A stretch of 64,000 nucleotides of DNA from Apostichopus japonicus (GCF_037975245.1 NC_092571.1:8842501-8906500); one strand, 5' to 3'; positions 44,693 to 56,654 are shown, numbered from the stretch's first letter. Translations and numbers: made by a program. The notes: generated by a model not told the origin, from the letters alone.

Positions 44693-46429
44693 TTGTTTGG
44701 TATTGATTTTATTATAAAATGGCAAAGTCGTTTTACACCAATATCTATAGGTTCAAATAACAGCTGGGGAGATATATTACACTGAAGGTTCGATGAAATG
44801 TACAACTCTTACACCACTCCCATAGGCCCCTCAAACAATGGAAAAATATCATGTAACCAAATTATAAAAGGCCAGTAGAAATAATTTTCTTTATTTCATA
44901 TCATGCTTTAATATATACCACAAAAGAAAATTAATACTTATATTTAATATGAGAATGAATGTATTAGAATGAATGTATAATTAAGTAAAAGAGCAGTACT
45001 TTTTTTATTAGCCATTGGACTTAGAATACCATTTTCTGAAAAATAATGTAGTTTATGTTTTTTTTTTATTAGACCTTGCTATTTGTTTCGGGGAAGTGTT
45101 GGTGGATGCTGGCCAATGCAAATGGTTTGCTGGACAGGTAACGAATGTGGTGAAGCAGAGATTAACTTTAAACGGATGGTATCAATGAATGGTCACTACC
45201 TGTGTATTCAGTATGAATTGAGTATGAAGTAAACAGTAATAATACATTAACATTAAATGGGGTTATCAGTTAAACCAAGCCTTCAGATTTTCACTTCGAA
45301 AAGTTTATGTCTATCAGATTGTATTTTAAAGTTTATGTCTATCAGATTGAATAAATACTGTCTCCGTATTTTCAGTATCTGGCATTGATAAAGTGAACCA
45401 TGTAGATTTCTTTTGGCCAAACAACACAGACATCTCCTGGACAGATGTTATGTTAATGCTTGTCCCATATCTAGCTATCATAACCCAGGGAGTTAGATCA
45501 GTCTATGTACAGATGGAGCAAGTTTATCATTAATGATATTGAATCTCACATAAAGGAGCTGTAAACAGTAATCTTATTGTTGTTGGTACGGTATATCATT
45601 GAGTGTTATTGATAATGATGGTACTACCCGAATATAATTTCATTCATTTAATTTTTCTTGCAAAGTAAATTTTCCATGTACATGGCTGGATACTATCAAT
45701 CATTAGACATTGACCCTAATGGCTCTGTCCAGATGTTCAGTTTGAAATATGTGCCTCATGGCATTTGTTTTCCCAGGAATTTCCAGTGCAATTATTTTTT
45801 CAGTACACCTTGTTCATTCCCCAGTCTATTGTGTTTTAGTAAGTGCATTCCCACAAAAATTCATAATATCTAGCTTAAATCGGCTAATGTCTGACTGTTG
45901 TGTTTATTTTGAAGTAGACTTTTGTTACTTGAACATGTTTCAAATTAGCAAAAGTTATTACTTCATATTGTTGTTACCTGCTGAAATATGTATTATTGTT
46001 ATGCAGCTTTGTGAACATTTTTCAAAGGTGATGTCCGAAACATTCAGTGATGTCTGAAACGCTCTTAAAGTAACTTTTAATAAACACTGAGGATTTGAAC
46101 TATAATAAGTTCAAAAACTGTCTTTTGATAGATATACTCTAATATTTTGTTAATAACATCATCAATATCATTAAAAACTTGTCTTATAGTAGCAAATTTT
46201 ATGTTAAGAAAGAAAATAACAACAGAATTCCCAAATATAGCAGCAATGGAGTGACACACCACCATTAAGAAAAGAACAAATTTTTGGAAAATTGATAGAT
46301 TGTCACACTTTCAACAATCTTGAATATAATTTCCAGAATAGTGTAAGGTCTGGTCAATTCTGATTCATAAATTGCAGATATTAGTTATGTTATTTATTTA
46401 GAATAGAATTTCTTTACTGTAATTTGAAA
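44693..46429. other. No gene recognised; one weak exon-like patch
   Basis: 45073-45137 has an acceptor (TTTTTTATTAG) and donor (GGACAG|GTAACG) around an open stretch whose phase matches the 44.5-kb donor, but the peptide is unrecognised. A direct repeat AAGTTTATGTCTATCAGATT occurs twice near 45301-45348. Confidence 0.35.
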
Positions 46430-47533
46430 ATTTGCTACCTCTGGCAACCAATCTGGGCGCTTTAACATGAAAAGATATCACATTTAAGTTCTGTACTCCA
46501 CAAGCTACAATGGCACTCAAATAATATTTTTAAGCTCCTACATTGTGAATAATAAATTTACTGTACAGATTACCACTGTAAATTCCATGAATTCATATCG
46601 AGGAATTTCAATTGATTGCTAGGTAGAATGTTTTATTTCTTGAGCCAAATTGATATTTGATTTCACTGTCTGTACCTCACAAGGTTTTCTGGCACTCATA
46701 CAAGATGACCAGATTACAGCATGAATATGTGAATTTTCATATTCCAGTATAAAAACCACTGTCAAAGTTATTGATTGGCTGGTAATAGCAATGAAGGCAT
46801 CTTCTTTTCTTTAGGCTGCAACTTAGATGCACTATGGTACATTATTATCACATTCAAGTTCGGTACCCCAAAAGCTACACTGGTACACATATAGTATTTT
46901 TCACTGTTAATGATAAATTTACTGTACAGATTGTGGCTGTCAATTGATGAATTCATATCAAGAATTTCCATTGTTTGCTAGCTGGAAAGCTTAAGTTCTT
47001 GAGAGACAAATTGAAATTTAATATTTAGTTTATTTTTAAAATAAATTAATATTTTTTAGCTCAGATGATATGAATAATAAATTTACTGTACATATTAATT
47101 CTGTTAAATCAATGAATTTGATCAAAGAATTTCCATAGTTTGCTAGATAGAAAGCTTACGTTCCTGAGAGACAAATTGAAATTTATTTCACTGTCTGCAT
47201 CCCACAAGGTATCCTGGCACTCAAACAAGCTTGACCAGAATACAGAATCAATTGGTGAATTTTCATATTCAAGTATAAAACTTACTGTCAAAGTTATTGT
47301 TTGTCTTCTAATAGCAATGCCATCTACTTTAGGCTGCAACTTAGATGCATTCAGGTATTTTGATATCAAATTAAAGTTCTGTACCCCACAAGCTATGATC
47401 TGGTTCTCATACAATATTTGCTAACTCCTACAATGCGAATGATTGATTTACTGTACAGATTAACGCTTTAGATTCTTGTGAATTCATATTAAGGAACTTC
47501 CATTGTTTACTAGGTAGGTTTTAGTTCTTGAGA
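46430..47533. repeat. Tandem array, unit about 360 bp (left part)
   Basis: TTTACTGTACAGATT recurs near 46557, 46917, 47085 and 47447. Spacing is about 360, 168 (a shortened unit) and 362. Shared blocks include CACTGTCTGTACC.CACAAG, TTTAGGCTGCAACTTAGATGCA and TCCATTGTTTGCTAG. The array is interrupted at 47533 by the DIRS-like element and resumes at 53043. Confidence 0.82.
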
Positions 47534-47866
47534 ATTCCCCAAAACTTACTGGTTTGGGGATTTACGAGCGAAGATAAACAATCTGTCTCCCACTCCACAT
47601 CTGCACTTTCTTATCTACTTAACTACACACTGGAATGATTTAGCACTACGCCCTTGCTCTCTGGGCACACCTTCTTCAGGATCTACCTTACGGCAAGAAA
47701 AAACCCAGGCTCCCATGTCCCGAGGATTGGGTAGTGAGGGCAGGGAACGCACCTATTCTGGGAGCTGCGGGCAAAAAGTCAAATGAAGTAAGTGAAGTAA
47801 GTGAGCTCTGCGAACTATAGAGATCCTTGTGAAGTGACACAAGCTGAGGTGAGTGTGGTATTATGT

Positions 47867-49589
47867 TAAGGTGACCAGACATCCCCGATTTTCGGGGACA
47901 GTCCCCGATTACAGTGTGCCGTCCCCGATGAACAAGTGTCCCCGAAAATGTCCTGATTCGTCAAAATGTTCAGGAATTTCGAAAATATTATTATTATTAT
48001 TATTTAAACATTTCTAAAGCGCACATATATATGTAAAAACATAAGCTATGGCGCTGTACAAACTTAAAAGAGTAAAGGTATAAAACTTAACGAAAATTAA
48101 GAAACCATGTTAATCATAAGAAAGAGGTAAAAATCTTAAAAACAGATAACCCTAAAAGACTAAACAAATCCAATAACGATGGAGAAAATGAAGACAGTAT
48201 ATACCATGCCACAAAAACAGAAATAGGATAAAACAATAGTAAGAGATAGATACAAAAAGAATGAGACAATAAGTAAAACTAGATTAATTATATACATGTG
48301 TGAAAATGAAAGTCTTAAGACTGGATTTAAATGAACTTACAGTACTTGAATTGCGAATAGAAAATGGGAGTGCATTCCACAATTTGGGGGCACAGACACA
48401 AAAAGAACGGTCACCAAGGGACTTGCAGCGAGTGCGGGGGGTAGTTAAAATCAAACTGTCATGAGATCGTATGGAGTAGCTCACTGATCGTGGTTTAAGA
48501 AGGTCCTTCAGATAAGATGGTGCAGATTCGTGAAGCGCCTTATAAGTGAGTGATAAAATTTTTAAATCAATACGATCCTTTATTGGAAGCCAGTGGAGAA
48601 GTTTAAAACAGAAGATGTACTGTCATATTTGTTCAAATTTAGGATGATACGGGCAGCCATATTTTGTACACGCTGTAACTTATTAAGGGAAGAACTGGGA
48701 AGACCATAAAACAAAGAGTTACAATAATCAAAGTGTGATGTGACAAGTGCCTGAACTCAAGTGCGAGTAGAATCAGTTGAAAGATGCTTATGTAATTTTC
48801 TAATATTATACAAGTTAAAACTAGCGATTTTACATTTTTCATTTATATGTTTTTTCATTGATAAGGTGTTGTCCAAATAAACGCCAAGATACTTCACATC
48901 ATTTACACAATTAATAATAGATGAGTCCACATTAATACAATCAATTTCAAGTTTTGCAAGTTGAGTTCGTGAACCAAAGATAAGAAATTCAGTTTTGGTT
49001 TCGTTCATTTTTAAGCAACACATATTCATCCAAGCCTTAACGTCCAATAAACAACTCTCCATAGCATTTAGAGCACAAAGTTCAGAGTCGGAATTATCTG
49101 GTTTGAATTTTAGGTACAGGGCGTGATCGTCTGCATACCCCATGACCTCGGGAAGGTGACTGGAGATTGTATGATATAAAGTACTTGCGTAAGCTGTAAG
49201 AGAACAGGGCCAGCACAAGATCCTTGTGGCACGCCCTGGTGGACGGTAAATATCCCACATTTATTAATAAAATCATTGTAAAAACAAAATTTAGTCAAGT
49301 GTGCAGTCGCAGAACAGAACTAACCAGTATTTCAGGTGGGCCAGTGTAAAGTGGAATATGCTACATCGATTTAGCCTAGCACTATTTCGTAAAGTAAGTA
49401 AATTTCATCTAAGAAAAAGCTACATTTTTGAAAATAAAATTGATTAAAAAAGTGCTTCTAAGTATCACCATTTTACATCTAAGCACCTTAGGCACTTGAA
49501 AGTTTTCCACCCCTCCCCTTAGACCCCTCCCCCATATCAGTCAAGCAATAAATGTCCCTGAATCCAGTCAGGCAAATATGGTCACCTTA
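47867..49589. mobile_element. hAT-like element with perfect TSD, nested in the DIRS element
   Basis: Starts TAAGGTGACCAGACATCCCC and ends AAATATGGTCACCTTA, flanked exactly by TATTATGT (47859-47866 and 49590-49597). Near the left end are repeated GTCCCCGAT motifs and a CCCCGATTTTCGGGG hairpin. About 1.3 kb of its length is a LINE fragment; without it the element would be roughly 0.4 kb. Confidence 0.92.
47988..49320 (-). pseudogene. 5'-truncated L2/CR1-like LINE
   Basis: On the minus strand: GVPQGSCAGPV near 49245-49213, MGYADDHALYLKFKP near 49143-49100, and VKYLGVYLDNTLSMKKHI near 48905-48853. SHFDYCNSLFYGLP follows near 48740-48700, then RSFCVCAPKLWNALPFSIRN and FKSSLKTFIF ending at 48284. 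The 3' end is a TAA/ATT microsatellite at 47988-48003. Several frameshifts are present. Same general family type as the ORF at 58843-59955 but clearly a different lineage. Confidence 0.88.
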
Positions 49590-49926
49590 TATTATGTGCT
49601 ACAGTGAATTACCGAAATAGCAGGAATGGACATGAGCACATAGAAAGAACCTGCGAAGGGGCTGCTGACTCACCTCTCACTGTAAAGGATTCAAGTGAAG
49701 TATAATCGGATGTGTGTCCTCGTGTCAATGGAGAAATTGTTGGTTTCGGACTGGGTGTAACTTGTGGAACATGGTACAAGATGGAAAAGGATCTTCCCAT
49801 GATCTGCAGAGCTCTAGTCATGAATGTTGATGTTGTTTGACACTCAGCTGTCAGGTCAAGTTACGTAGTCGTAAGTTCCAATCATGGTGGTGGGAGAATT
49901 GAGAGACAAGTATCATCACTTGTAAA

Positions 49927-50000
49927 CCCTAAACCAGTAAGTTTTTGGGGATTTACTTCGCTCCTATCTTACCTGTCTCCCACTCCACATCTGTACGGAG
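49927..50000. repeat. Internal complementary region of the DIRS-like element
   Basis: AAACCAGTAAGTTTTTGGGG, then ATTTACTTCG and CTGTCTCCCACTCCACATCT, repeats the outer end of the left ITR. The AACCAGTAAGTTTT segment is inverted relative to the left end (AAAACTTACTGGTT). Confidence 0.75.
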
Positions 50001-50958
50001 TGGCACTGTTACGATGGTCGGAGGCCCAATTGGCAGGAACTCCAAACAACACACGCAAAAAAGCTGCTTCCGATGCAAGGGTGTTGGTCAAGTAAGCGGA
50101 GACGAAGGTCAATGGAGTTTTCCAATGCCTCTCTCAAGATATCCTCCAGGAGGACACCTACTAACAGAGCCTTGAAGGATGCTTGGCCCCTTATGTCGTG
50201 GGCCCTTACTCTCTCCCCTGTGGAGCTGGATCAGCTGGACGATCACCTGGACATTGTGTCTCTGGAGGTAGGGGTGTGGGGTGCTGACGGGATGATGAAA
50301 AGCCTCGATGAGGTTGGGGTGACTCAGTTTGGCTGATGTACCACAGCAACGCTCTAACTGTTTTTCCTCTCTGATCTCAGAGGAAAAATGAGAGAATCTG
50401 GGGAGAAAAATGTCTCCTGGCACAAAGTCCAGCATTTGGTTCATAGGGAGGAACTGTGGGTCCGGAATGAGACGAACACCGTTGTTGTCGTTGTATGCCC
50501 CTCTGCCACGGAGAGGGCATGTAGGCACCTTCGTCTCCTGGCTGATGCTGCGGCTACCAGGAATACACCTTGTACGTCAGGTTGCATAAGGAGGCCAACA
50601 CCATTGGTTCAAAAGAGTGATGGTCATCTCCCTGAGTACCCCATAATAATACTCCATGAGCGTGGGAGCCTTTGGGTCACTGGTCTCAGCTTAGCCATGC
50701 CCCAGATGAATGCAGCGATGATATCGTTGCAGCCCAGGGTGGACCGATCAAGGAAACCTGAGTGTTTCTGCAGCTATTCCTGAGAGATAGTACCTGATCA
50801 TCGAGATTTGTCTGCCCTGGTGGAAGAGGAAAGGAAAAAGTTTGGCTTACAGAAGCTGAACGTGGGTTCGCGTGGGCATTTGTGCATTTGTGGTAGAAAT
50901 TGGTAAGTCGCAAAGAATAAGTCTTGATGGTGCTAGGTCTTCTTGCTGCCCCTGTCAT
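49969..50958 (-). pseudogene. DIRS-like tyrosine recombinase
   Basis: The N-terminal core-binding segment ARRPSTIKTYSLRLTNFYHK (near 50945-50885) resembles the SAM-like domain of DIRS recombinases. Near 50206-50160, RVRAHDIRGQASFKALL contains the H-x-x-R catalytic box (HDIR). After a frameshift, HWKTPLTFVSAYLTNT and ASEAAFLRVLFGVPANW lead to a TAA at 49971-49969, where the frame runs into the internal complementary region. Frameshifts mean it is inactive. Confidence 0.82.
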
Positions 50959-50996
50959 GTTGGCAACTTCTTCCGAAAACCCTCACGCTCTTGAGG

Positions 50997-51390
50997 TCAC
51001 ACTTGTTTAGGGCCAGGCAGTTGGGTCAAGGGATTCGATGTTGTGATGGAAAATCCCCCCCCTGGCTTGAGATAGTAGGTGCGGCTAATCTGGCAGGGGA
51101 GCATGGCACGTCGCAGGTAAGAGGGAACCATGGTCTCCTGGGCCACCTGGGGGCTATGAGGAGGATCCTCTCCCTGAATTTCTGCAGCTTCAGGAGGATC
51201 TTGTGGTGAGGCATAGCAGAGGAAAGGCATACGCTTGCATCCCGTCCCAGGACAATGACATCGCGTCTGCAGCCCAGGATTGTGGGTGACACATTCTGGA
51301 GGAGAAGGTGGGCAGCTTGGCATTCTCGATTGTCGCAAAGAGGTCGATGTTCAGGCGCCCAAATATGCTGAGGAGCTGTGAGCATGTGTG
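50997..51390 (-). pseudogene. DIRS/Gypsy-type RNase H C-terminal region
   Basis: Overlapping minus frames show LFATIENAKLPTFSSRM, WAAD..SLSWDGMQAYAFP and ILLIAPRWPRRPWFP. These lie at the end of the RT-RNase H polyprotein of DIRS-type elements, just before the recombinase. It sits immediately upstream of the recombinase on the same strand, as expected. The RT palm further upstream is missing. Confidence 0.78.
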
Positions 51391-52255
51391 ATGTTCTAAG
51401 GTTTTATCTATCAGGTTGGTTGTGCCCCTGGAAAGCCACCACGGAGATCGGTGCGAGGATCGGTAAAAGTCGCTATTGGAGCTTCTCTCGGCAGACCGAC
51501 ATCCCAGGTTTACATTTCCTGCCAGTTCTCTTCAGAGAAGGTAACACACAGGGAGCAGGGCTCTCGTCGGGAGCAGGGTCTGCACATCAGGCTGAGTTCA
51601 TGCCCATCCCATGCTCTTCCTGGTCTAAAGAGCAAGCACAACGCACACTTGGAAGTTCTGCTTTCGTTAGATGCCACATAAAAGGATTGTTAAGGAATAA
51701 AGAACACATGCATGCATTCACCCCACTTTTTTTAGGAGGTAGGGAACGACTCACAAATAAGGAAACAAGCAATCAAGAAAACAAGAGAATACAAAGCTGA
51801 CAAGTGTTAGTCTTTAAGAACACATGTGGAGGTCTGCACTCAGTGGCAGAGAATAACAATTACATATACTGTATATGTCAAAATCGAGGTGTATGAAGGA
51901 ATAAACAAGACAGAATGAAGAATGGGGGCACGCAGAGTGCACCCCATCGTCCTGACCAAACAGATGCCTAAAACCCTAGCCAGAACTGGGCTTAGGATCT
52001 GAGGCCCCTACAGGGGCTCAGGGGGAACAAAAGACAAAGTGATCCCTGGCCTTAGGAGTGAGCAGGGCTTAAGAGGCGATACCCCACTAGTGGGTCCTCG
52101 GCCACATGGGGGAATAGCCCCAACCTAACGTCTACAGACACCCCTCAAGGTCTAGTGGAGACCAGTGCAAAGGGATCCCTTTGGCCTCACACAAAAGCGG
52201 GGGCCTAGCCACAGTGCCTAACATGTAACTATAGGTTATGACACACCCGTGCTAG
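51391..52255. other. Non-coding or unrecognised part of the DIRS-like element
   Basis: No gag-like or RT-like frame recognised. It contains many short frames on both strands; the plus frame 51378-51800 lacks a known motif. Confidence 0.45.
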
Positions 52256-52604
52256 CGAGCCTAACCAAGGTTGGCGCAGAGCGTACCGCAACGTTTTGAG
52301 TAAAGATACTCCCTAGATCGCCGGAAATGACCCTTTCCGGGCCTTGCTAATTTGCAGATAAACGAAGAATAAATAGTTGTTATCGGAAGTTTATATGGGT
52401 GTTCCGCCGTTAGAGCATTTTGCCAGAAAATTACACCAACAAAATGTGACAAATGTCAAAAGGTAGATGAGAGTGCAATAAAAAAGTCAATAATCGCGAA
52501 TAAGTAAAAAGTGGTAAAAAGCTGCAAAGGGAGCCAGCAGTCCTATTGAGTCCGTCAGGGGGGGGCATCCGCCCCCCTCCTGACTGTATGGATGCTCCAC
52601 CACT
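52256..52604. mobile_element. MITE of the CAGTGGCGGAGC family, left end missing
   Basis: Collinear with 26800-27155: core in reverse (52265-52357), then GCAGATAAACGAAGAATAAA, TCGCGAATAAGTAAAAAGT and GAGTCCGTCAGGG, ending GGATGCTCCACCACTG. It has a ~30-bp extra segment at about 52383-52412 that includes GGTGTTCCGCCG. The left terminus is lost. Confidence 0.85.
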
Positions 52605-53042
52605 GGTGGGGGCTTAATGAACAAGACGTAATGGCTAATCAACAGGGAGGGCCATGCCTACTAAGAAGGTGTCCCACAACAGGTACTGGTACAAAAAGCT
52701 TGTACAACAGAGAAACGGACAAAACAAAGAAGGAGAGTAAACCAAGTGCCAAAAATGCATGAAAACAAAAGGATACTTATATAGTGCTTCTTGGAAACAA
52801 CTGTAAAGGTGTTCCAACGGTAGCAGATCCAAGATGGATTTCCTAAACTCTGGAGAAATTAATGAAAATTGCTATCTAGGATCCCTAGCAAAAACGTGCA
52901 ATTCCTTCTTACATGGTAGATTTGGAAGGAGGTGTAAATGTGGGTGGTGCCCAGGGAGTGAGGGGGCGGTGCTAAAATGTTTCCAGGGTGTAGTTAGGTA
53001 GACAGAAAGTGCAAATGTTGAGTGGGAGACAGGTAGGAGAGA

Positions 53043-53330
53043 AGCTTAAGATTTTGAGATACAGTACAAATTGAAATTTTATTTCACTGTCTGTACCCCA
53101 CAAGACATCCTGGCACACATACAACATGACCAGAATACAGCATCAATAGGTGAAGTTCATATTCCAGTATCAAATCTCTGTGATAGTTATTGTTTGACTT
53201 CTTATAGCAATGAAGGCATCCACTTTAGGCTGCAAGTTAGATGCATTAAAGTATATTTATATCACATTTAATTTCTGTTACCCATAAGATACAATGGTAC
53301 AAATAAAATATTTAGCCTAAAACTCACTTG
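53043..53330. repeat. ~360-bp array, continuation right of the DIRS element
   Basis: Resumes with AGCTTAAGATTTTGAGATAC, then CACTGTCTGTACCCCACAAG, ACTTCTTATAGCAATGAAGG and TAGGCTGCAAGTTAGATGCA, the same block order as 46.4-47.5 kb. Confidence 0.8.
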
Positions 53331-53465
53331 TTTGAAGGGATCAATATGTCCTAACTAACTTTGTAGCCCCTAACTTTTAGACCTTTATTAGACTTGATCC
53401 TAAGTTATCTTTCTCTCTCCCTGATCTGTAATTCAATGCAAGGCATTTAGTTTAACCTTCTCTTA
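53331..53465. other. No feature seen
   Basis: Short unique-looking AT-rich spacer. Confidence 0.4.
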
Positions 53466-53830
53466 CCGATATCCCCGATCTGGGCCAAATATAAGAATCC
53501 AGATCTGGGCCAGATCTGGAATATCAATCTGAGCCAGATCTGTTGCAGATCTGGAATTTATATCTGGCCAGATATAAAGTTGGGCAGGATATAACTTGAT
53601 ATTAAATGTTTTTTTTTATGGCCCATATAAAATTTTATCTGGTAAAAATGTATTGCATCCATATCTGGGCCAGATCAAACTTTATACGTATTGACTTCAT
53701 ATCCAGTTATATATCTGGCTTTATATGGCCAGATAAATCTTTATCTGGATTGACTGTTTATCCAGTTATATGGCTTTATATGGCCAGATAAATCTTTATC
53801 TGCATATCTGGAATAACTGCATGTAAGCGG
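53466..53830. repeat. Palindrome-dense AGATCTGG/CCAGAT repeat field
   Basis: More than twelve copies of ATCTGG or its complement CCAGAT occur, many as palindromes (CCAGATCTGG, TATCTGGCCAGATATA). A longer duplicated block, GGCTTTATATGGCCAGATAA and ATCTTTATCTG, occurs twice. No frame is conserved. Confidence 0.82.
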
Positions 53831-54701
53831 GTTATGTCCTATAAATAGGAAATAAGTAGCCAAAACTGGACTAGCATTGAGAGTAACTTTCCAGCTTGAT
53901 CAGTTATCTCTGTTCTGGAACAGAGAGACCAATACAGAGAGCAAGACACATGCAAAATATAAACACAGAACTCAACTGCATTGGAATTTAGTAAAGATGT
54001 GTAATGTGCATGCATATTACACGTGTAATGTACATTCTTACTATACCTTACCGAAACATTTGCAAACTGATATTTAATGCATGTGCATTCAAATTTTGGG
54101 CCCGGGTAAATCATATTACTTACTTGAATAAACTGGCATCTCGCAGTACCACTAATACACTTAAAAATAATACTTGAAGGTTGTCTTAAACCAGAGGTTA
54201 AATGCATAACTGAACTGAAACACTTTCAAGGTATTTACCTAGTACAGGAACATACAGTTCTACACTCCTTTTGATAATGTTAATTGTTTCTAGGGAGTAT
54301 TTCATAGTGAAAACAACCAAGATTTAATTGAGAGAAGCCTTATAGAGCTTTAGATGTAGATATTTGCTAAAATACCCTGTGTGTTGATTATCTGGAGGTG
54401 CACAAAGGAATATGCAAATCACCACCACCTGTTATGATTTCTTTTCAGGGTGAAGGTGAAGTACTCCAAAGCCACCGCCGGGCCAAACAATGGCATCCGG
54501 TACCTGTGAAAGAGCCCAAAACCTATGGATACATTGTGCATTTCGGGAGAACATCGTGAAATTTCTGGTAGTTAATCTATGTTCATTCAAACAGGTTGGA
54601 AAACTCCTACTTGATGAACAAAAAAATATATACCAAGAGTGTCCACCGTCCATAAGCCAACAATGGAAGACTTACAGAGCCAATATAAGAGTGGGTTTAC
54701 A
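53831..54701. other. No gene recognised
   Basis: Short frames only. Confidence 0.45.
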
Positions 54702-55012
54702 CATAGGCGTAGGAGCCTAATTTGATTTGGGGGGCTGTAACGACTTGCCCAAAAAATAAAACCAAAATTTTTTGCCTGCTCTGCGCATGTTCAACATCTT
54801 AATGTGCATATCATATAGGCATTCATCGTTTATTACATCACATGCCTTTAACCGATGAATGCCTATATGATATACACACTAGGATGTTGAACGCGTGCAC
54901 GAAAAATTTTGGTTATATTTTCCGTGTTATTACCCTTCCATATTGGTTATAATTATTGGGGAAGTCGTTACAATAATAACGATAATAATAATAATATCAG
55001 TTTAACCATTTA
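54702..55012. mobile_element. Long-hairpin MITE, CATAGGCGTAGGAGCC family
   Basis: Starts CATAGGCGTAGGAGCCTAAT. The fold-back arms are GTTCAACATCTTAATGTGCA / TAGGATGTTGAAC and CATATCATATAGGCATTCAT / ATGAATGCCTATATGATAT. The right side ends TCGTTACAATAATAACG...ATATCAGTTTAACC, shared in reverse with 10.9 kb. No right TIR; TSD not found. Confidence 0.78.
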
Positions 55013-56145
55013 ACCAGAATGCAAAATGCATTGAGGTTTCGATGACTTCAATGCACTAGACTTCTGCTTGATAGTATTACCAGAACTAGCTGTTACAATA
55101 ACACTATGGCATGCTTACACAGGTCAGTCTGTACGTGGTTATACACACCTCCATCAAAAACAGTAGGGTTCTTGTACTCAATGTTTATGAATCCGCACAC
55201 CAAGTATTACAAACCAAACCAAATCTCTAATAACTTCGCACATTAAGGTTGCAGAGGAGTCCACTTATGGACAATTTAGATTGGAATATGCCCACGAAAC
55301 TTCAAAGAATCAACTTGAAAGAAGCTAATACAGGTCACTGGAGGTCAACCTGAGGTCAAAGGTCACCCAAATGCAGGTCGACTATTGTATTACAATAGCG
55401 TAACTCCCAACCTTGATGGACATTTGGTTCTCAAGTTATTGCAAAAATACTAGTCTTTTACCCCTGATTGACCTTTGTTGACATTGGATCACATGACTGT
55501 TATGTTTTGAAACAATCCCTTACCCCATTCACAACTAGTCCCAAAATATCAACCTTGTGGGACCCTGTCAATGGTAGTTTCACAAGTTATTGAGAAAAAC
55601 TAGGCCAACATTACAGCCAACACCATGAAGTGAAAGCAAATCTCAAGTTCACAGGTGCTTGACCTAGTTTCTCCTTGGCAGCTGGCCAAGAAATGTTTTG
55701 AAATTCGTGGTACCTGTGCAACTTACATCCAACCAGAACTACCAATGATCTACAAGTATTTTCTAGAGAAGGCATGCTTCGCCATTCAAGTGCACTATTC
55801 CATCGAAATCACATCAACTCTTTAGCAAAATATCCATACGGATGAGTGACAAGTGTTGCAGTAGCTCTAGCACTTTTATATATCTGTGGTCTGCAAGCAA
55901 GCCTTGGAAGACAATGTTACACACACATGTATGTAGCAATGTGCATAGCAATTCAGGACTTCTAGCGACACACTTAAGTCAATGGGGATATTGTCGCGAG
56001 TTCAGATTCAAATCTACGGATGCCCGTAAGATCATTTTCAATTGTCAATAGGCTCTCCTATTTTTATGAGGCAAATCGCCCATGTCATCTACAATAGGCT
56101 GGAGGATGGGAGATACCGTATATTATGAAAAGGTTTTTACAAGTT
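55013..56145. other. No gene; contains a perfect AGGTCA DR1
   Basis: AGGTCAAAGGTCA occurs at 55353-55365, with further half-sites at 55332, 55342 and 55375. The rest has short frames only. Confidence 0.6.
55353..55365 (+). promoter_or_regulatory. Perfect DR1 nuclear-receptor motif
   Basis: AGGTCA A AGGTCA is the textbook DR1 bound by RXR heterodimers, HNF4 and COUP-TF-type receptors. It lies in repetitive DNA, so function is unproven; only the sequence match is claimed. Confidence 0.5.
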
Positions 56146-56575
56146 GACCCCTGGTGACCCTAAATGACCTTCAACATCCACCAAAAACGATAGGCTTTTT
56201 GTACTTAATGTGGTCAACCTACATACCAAATATGAAATGAATCCAAGCTTTGCTTCTTGAGATATCATGTTTACAAGCTTTTCACTATTTGACCCCTGGT
56301 GACCCCAAGTGACCTTTGACCTACACCAAAAACAATAGGCTTCATGTACTAAATGTGGTACTTCTACATACAAAATATGAGATCAGTCCAAGCTTTGTTT
56401 GTTGAGATATCATGTTTACAAGCTTTTCACTATTTGACCCCTGGTGACCTTAAATGACCTCTGACCTACACCAAAAACAATAGGCTTCTTTTTACTCAAT
56501 AAGGTACTCCTATGTACCAAATATGAGAACTGTCCAAGCTTCCCTTCTTGAGATATCGTGTTTACAAGCTGGGCG
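56146..56575. repeat. Three tandem copies of a 145-bp TGACC-rich unit
   Basis: GACCCCTGGTGACC starts at 56146, 56291 and 56436 (exact 145-bp spacing). Each unit has three or four TGACC(T) half-sites, then CACCAAAAAC.ATAGGCTT, TCCAAGCTT and TTGAGATATC.TGTTTACAAG. The third unit ends at CAAGCTGGGCGTCACAAACG, where a CA-rich tail begins. Confidence 0.92.
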
Positions 56576-56654
56576 TCACAAACGCAAACGCACCCACACA
56601 CACACACGCATGATTGCAAAGGTTACGATTATCATCGAAACCAAAAACACATTG

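Larger units (their letters stand above)
47534..53042 (-). mobile_element. DIRS-like tyrosine-recombinase retrotransposon, internally deleted, with nested insertions
   Basis: Inverted terminal repeats: left 47565-47710 and right about 52905-53040 match at roughly 80%. They share CTGTCTCCCACTC.ACAT.TGCACTTTCT, AACTACAC.CTGGAA and CTGGGCAC. A third copy of the terminal sequence lies internally at 49927-50000 next to the recombinase stop codon, as the internal complementary region of DIRS elements does. Minus-strand coding order is RNase H-like region, then tyrosine recombinase. The gag and RT core were not found. It holds a hAT-like element (47867-49589) and a MITE (52256-52604). TTTTAGTTCTTGAGA on the left and CTTAAGATTTTGAGA on the right mark where the host array was split. 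Confidence 0.85.

Noticed and set aside
45073-45137. Fourth exon of the candidate 35-45 kb gene
   Set aside because: Splice-like borders and phase fit, but the peptide lacks any similarity to the integrase core expected there.
51378-51800. Plus-strand 140-codon gene inside the DIRS-like element
   Set aside because: Lies antisense to the element's coding direction and shows no motif.
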